DNA of 64,000 nt from Climacteris rufus (Eukaryota > Chordata > Aves > Passeriformes > Climacteridae). Within the stretch, counting starts at the first letter, position 1, and each line of letters opens with the position of its first letter. The notes beneath the pieces were generated by a model. That model ran no database searches, was not told the origin of the DNA, and saw only the letters and a program-made list of their open reading frames with translations. A program made the position numbers and the translations under genes. The DNA is taken from contig VZRZ01000211.1 of the NCBI GenBank assembly GCA_013398175.1, positions 125,304 through 189,303 of the forward strand, written 5' to 3'. Positions 62,091 to 64,000 of this stretch are shown here, piece after piece.

Positions 62091-62150
62091 ATGAATTCTA
62101 TGGACAGGCACATACAGCAGACCAATGACCGGCTGCAGTGCATAAAACAG
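62091..62150 (+). CDS. ZMIZ1: ZMIZ1 first coding segment (N-terminal 20 codons, 5' partial gene)
   Basis: ZMIZ1 (ZIMP10) is a nuclear PIAS-like co-regulator with a MIZ/SP-RING zinc finger. In vertebrates it is known as a co-activator for androgen receptor, Smad3/4 and p53, and as a NOTCH1 cofactor that binds through its N-terminal domain. Only the first 20 residues are here. They start MNSMDRHIQQ and end RLQCIKQ, which matches the conserved ZMIZ1 N-terminus as I recall it; the paralogue ZMIZ2 begins differently. The start at 62091 is supported by an in-frame TAG at 62067-62069 and by A at position -3. The reading frame ends exactly at the donor (phase 0), so the next exon should begin with the codon after Gln20. 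That exon, the rest of the N-terminal domain, the proline-rich region and the MIZ finger lie outside the window. Identity rests on 20 residues, but the match is specific and splice signals flank it on both sides. Confidence 0.92.
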
Positions 62151-63426
62151 GTAAGCTGAAGGTGGAGGTCATTGCTGCTAAATGAGCGTTGGGTATTGAG
62201 TGGCAGCTGCAGTGCATTACAGTTGCCTGTTGCTTAATGAGTGTCCTTACCCTTCAGAGGAAAGGAAGGAGACATTGTAATCTCAGTGAAGAGAGTATCT
62301 GCTGTGAGAGCTGGTGTATTAACCTCAAAAGCCAAACTTTCCCTTACACCTTTCTAAGAAATCTTCAGCCTGGAGACTCAACAAATCTGTCTCAGCTGGA
62401 AGCAGAGCAGTGCTGGTCCTGCCAGCTCAGCCCCAGAGGGTCACAGCAGGCAGCCATCATTCTAATGCTCTGAGCACAGTAATCCACAATTCCGATGGGC
62501 CAGTTTTGATTTTAATCCAGTAGCTGACCTGAGACCTGCACTGCCTGGAGACTCAGAACTTGGATGGTTGGCATGCCTCCAAGTGCTCAGAGTGCTGCTT
62601 AATCAGCTTGCATGGAGATCGTAAAAACTCCTGTTTGCAACGTAAAATTTTCAGAAGCATCTGCTTGTAAAGATGAGGGGCTCTTAGATGCTGCTGCCTT
62701 TCAGTGAATTATGTCTCATTTACAGATTTCCCCACTGTAACTGAGCTTGCAAATGCTTTTATAACCAAGAGAAACTACAAGGGTGAGCAGAGACCATCTT
62801 TCCCTGCTTTACCCTTCTCAGTGAGCTTTGCTCTCTGGGTTTGCAGACAGTGTGTATTCTCCCCTCATGCACGTGCAAGAATCCTAACAGAATTTTCATA
62901 GCAGTGGTCCTTTTAGAGGAGGTGAGCAAGAGAATGGTTTCCTACGTTGATATTTGCTGTATTTATCTCTGAACCCAATGCATGCATGCGTAAATGCAAG
63001 TTGCACACAGGTATTTTGAAGACCCTGTCTGGATCCAGGAGATGAGCTCCAAAGTTCATCTCTTCAGACTGGTTGAAATTTTCTGAATTACCTTGGAAAA
63101 ATGGAAATATGTTATTCCATGAAATATTGTTTCCAAATCATTTTTCACTGTTGTCCGAGCAGTTTTCTATGTCAGTTCAGGTCATAGCAGAGTCCTGCTG
63201 CTTTAGTTTTTTATTTGTATTAACGAAGTTAAAAACATACCTGCCTACTTGTGCTCTGGGAGATGTGCATATTGCTGCTTGAGGGAGCACAGCATTTCTC
63301 TGTTCATAGATTTGTGTTGTAGACAGATGCACCCTAAATCAGAGGAACTGATAAAAAATAAGCATGGGGGTGGTACTGGATCAGTCTAGATTTTTAAACT
63401 TGTTTCTTCTGTCTATGACTGTTAGA
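62151..63426. other. First coding-region intron of ZMIZ1, 5' part
   Basis: This intronic sequence begins with GTAAGC. It contains open frames of up to 94 codons (for example 62189-62473) that resemble no protein I recognise and lack flanking splice or promoter logic. A GC-neutral stretch at about 62.35-62.6 kb is rich in CAGC/CTGC words but shows no clear repeat structure. No RNA gene or other exon was seen. Confidence 0.75.
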
Positions 63427-63558
63427 GTTCAAGGAACATCCAGATGATGCTCTTAATCATATGATTTAATTTTAGGTAGTCCTGTGAGGAGCAGCAGGTT
63501 GTTCTTACTGATACTTACAGGTCCCTTCTGACTTGAGATATTCTTTGATTCTGTGATT
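63427..63558 (+). mobile_element. CR1-type LINE, 3'-end fragment
   Basis: The segment follows the usual order of a sauropsid CR1 3' end. It starts with an 'aaggaacatccagatgatgc' region, then 'tcttaatcatatgatttaat', then a 'ggtagtcctgtgaggagcagcaggttg' region with several substitutions, then 'aggtcccttctgactt', and it finishes with two degenerate octamers of the ATTCTNTG type (gatattctttgattctgtgatt). CR1 copies are normally truncated at the 5' end, and no reverse transcriptase or endonuclease sequence is present. The insertion is sense to ZMIZ1, about 1.28 kb into the intron. The degenerate tail suggests an old copy. The left boundary is approximate. Confidence 0.8.
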
Positions 63559-64000
63559 ATATGTTTCTCATCTCTTAGTTTCATCAATCTCCATCATTAT
63601 ATTTTGCTATCTTTGCCTCAATATTAGTGGAAGTTTGTATTTTCTAGAATGTGTTGTAATGCAGAAATATATAGGTTTTTGCAAGTCTGGCCATGCAGAT
63701 GTTTTGGGTGATGCAAAAAAGAATACAGTTCACACCTAAACCAGCTGATTTTTCTCTCCATATTTCCTTTATAAGAGAGGATTTCAGAATAAAGCAAAGA
63801 AAGCTAGTTCATAGGTCAAGGAGCAGAAATAGGAATCTTTTCCTGCAGAATTGCTGGTCATAATCCAGCCTTGCTCGATGGTGTCTCTCTCTTTCATCAC
63901 ACTGCAGTGAAAGTTAATGCATCTAATGGCCCTTTAGAGGCCTGAGGAAAATATGAATTTGAGGATTTCATCCCAGTTTCTTATCAACAACTATCTGGTT
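63559..64000. other. ZMIZ1 intron, continuing past the window edge
   Basis: AT-rich intronic sequence downstream of the CR1 fragment. No exon, repeat or RNA gene was recognised, and no acceptor followed by the expected next ZMIZ1 codons is visible before the window ends. Confidence 0.7.

Larger units (their letters stand above)
62041..62150 (+). other. ZMIZ1: ZMIZ1 exon carrying 5' UTR tail and start codon
   Basis: This 110-nt exon is bounded by a pyrimidine-rich acceptor ending ttgtcttgcag at 62040 and a donor CAG|GTAAGC at 62150/62151. The first 50 nt are 5' untranslated and the last 60 nt are coding. The acceptor shows that at least one more, non-coding exon lies upstream. Mammalian ZMIZ1 is known to have several 5' non-coding exons spread over a large distance, which fits the absence of any other recognisable coding exon in the preceding 62 kb. 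Where the upstream exon sits cannot be decided from sequence alone. Confidence 0.88.

Overview
The window looks like a piece of a bird nuclear genome (another sauropsid cannot be excluded). The base composition is AT-rich. There are no operons or dense coding frames, and repeats are sparse. One CR1-type LINE 3' end with the characteristic degenerate octamer tail lies at about 63.43-63.56 kb, and a possible older one at about 6.8 kb.

Only one coding exon can be supported. It is at 62041-62150 on the + strand, between a consensus acceptor and a consensus donor. It carries an in-frame upstream stop, a start codon at 62091 and 20 codons that match the conserved N-terminus of ZMIZ1, the PIAS-like transcriptional co-regulator (ZIMP10). 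The window is therefore the 5' part of the ZMIZ1 locus. About 62 kb of non-coding DNA precedes the first coding exon (5' UTR introns and/or upstream flank), and 1.85 kb of the first coding-region intron follows it. The rest of ZMIZ1 lies beyond the right edge.

Layout: 1-55 kb is AT-rich non-coding DNA with low-complexity tracts, scattered GC-richer patches (about 2.0-2.5, 11.6-11.9, 23.9-24.15, 27.6-28.3, 31.75-32.0, 32.4-32.6, 39.1-39.3 and 40.1-40.35 kb) and several stretches that read like conserved regulatory DNA. Those stretches contain homeodomain, octamer, GATA, E-box, RFX and CTCF-type sites. From 55.4 to 56.7 kb there is a TATA-like element, an acceptor-like site and a CpG-rich island. 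The island contains a 68-bp GC-rich tandem repeat that ends at the only N in the window (56624), and it is the best promoter or alternative first-exon candidate, about 5.5 kb upstream of the coding exon. From 56.7 to 62.04 kb there is more intronic or flanking DNA with one enhancer-like segment at about 57.9-58.06 kb.

No RNA gene, CRISPR array, intact transposon, retroviral gene or second protein-coding gene was recognised. The many open frames of 60-179 codons look like chance frames. I found no previously undescribed biological system. The most useful leads are the uORF and start context of ZMIZ1, the CpG/minisatellite island, and a few unusually good regulatory motifs. All of these are sequence-reading inferences; no alignment was run.
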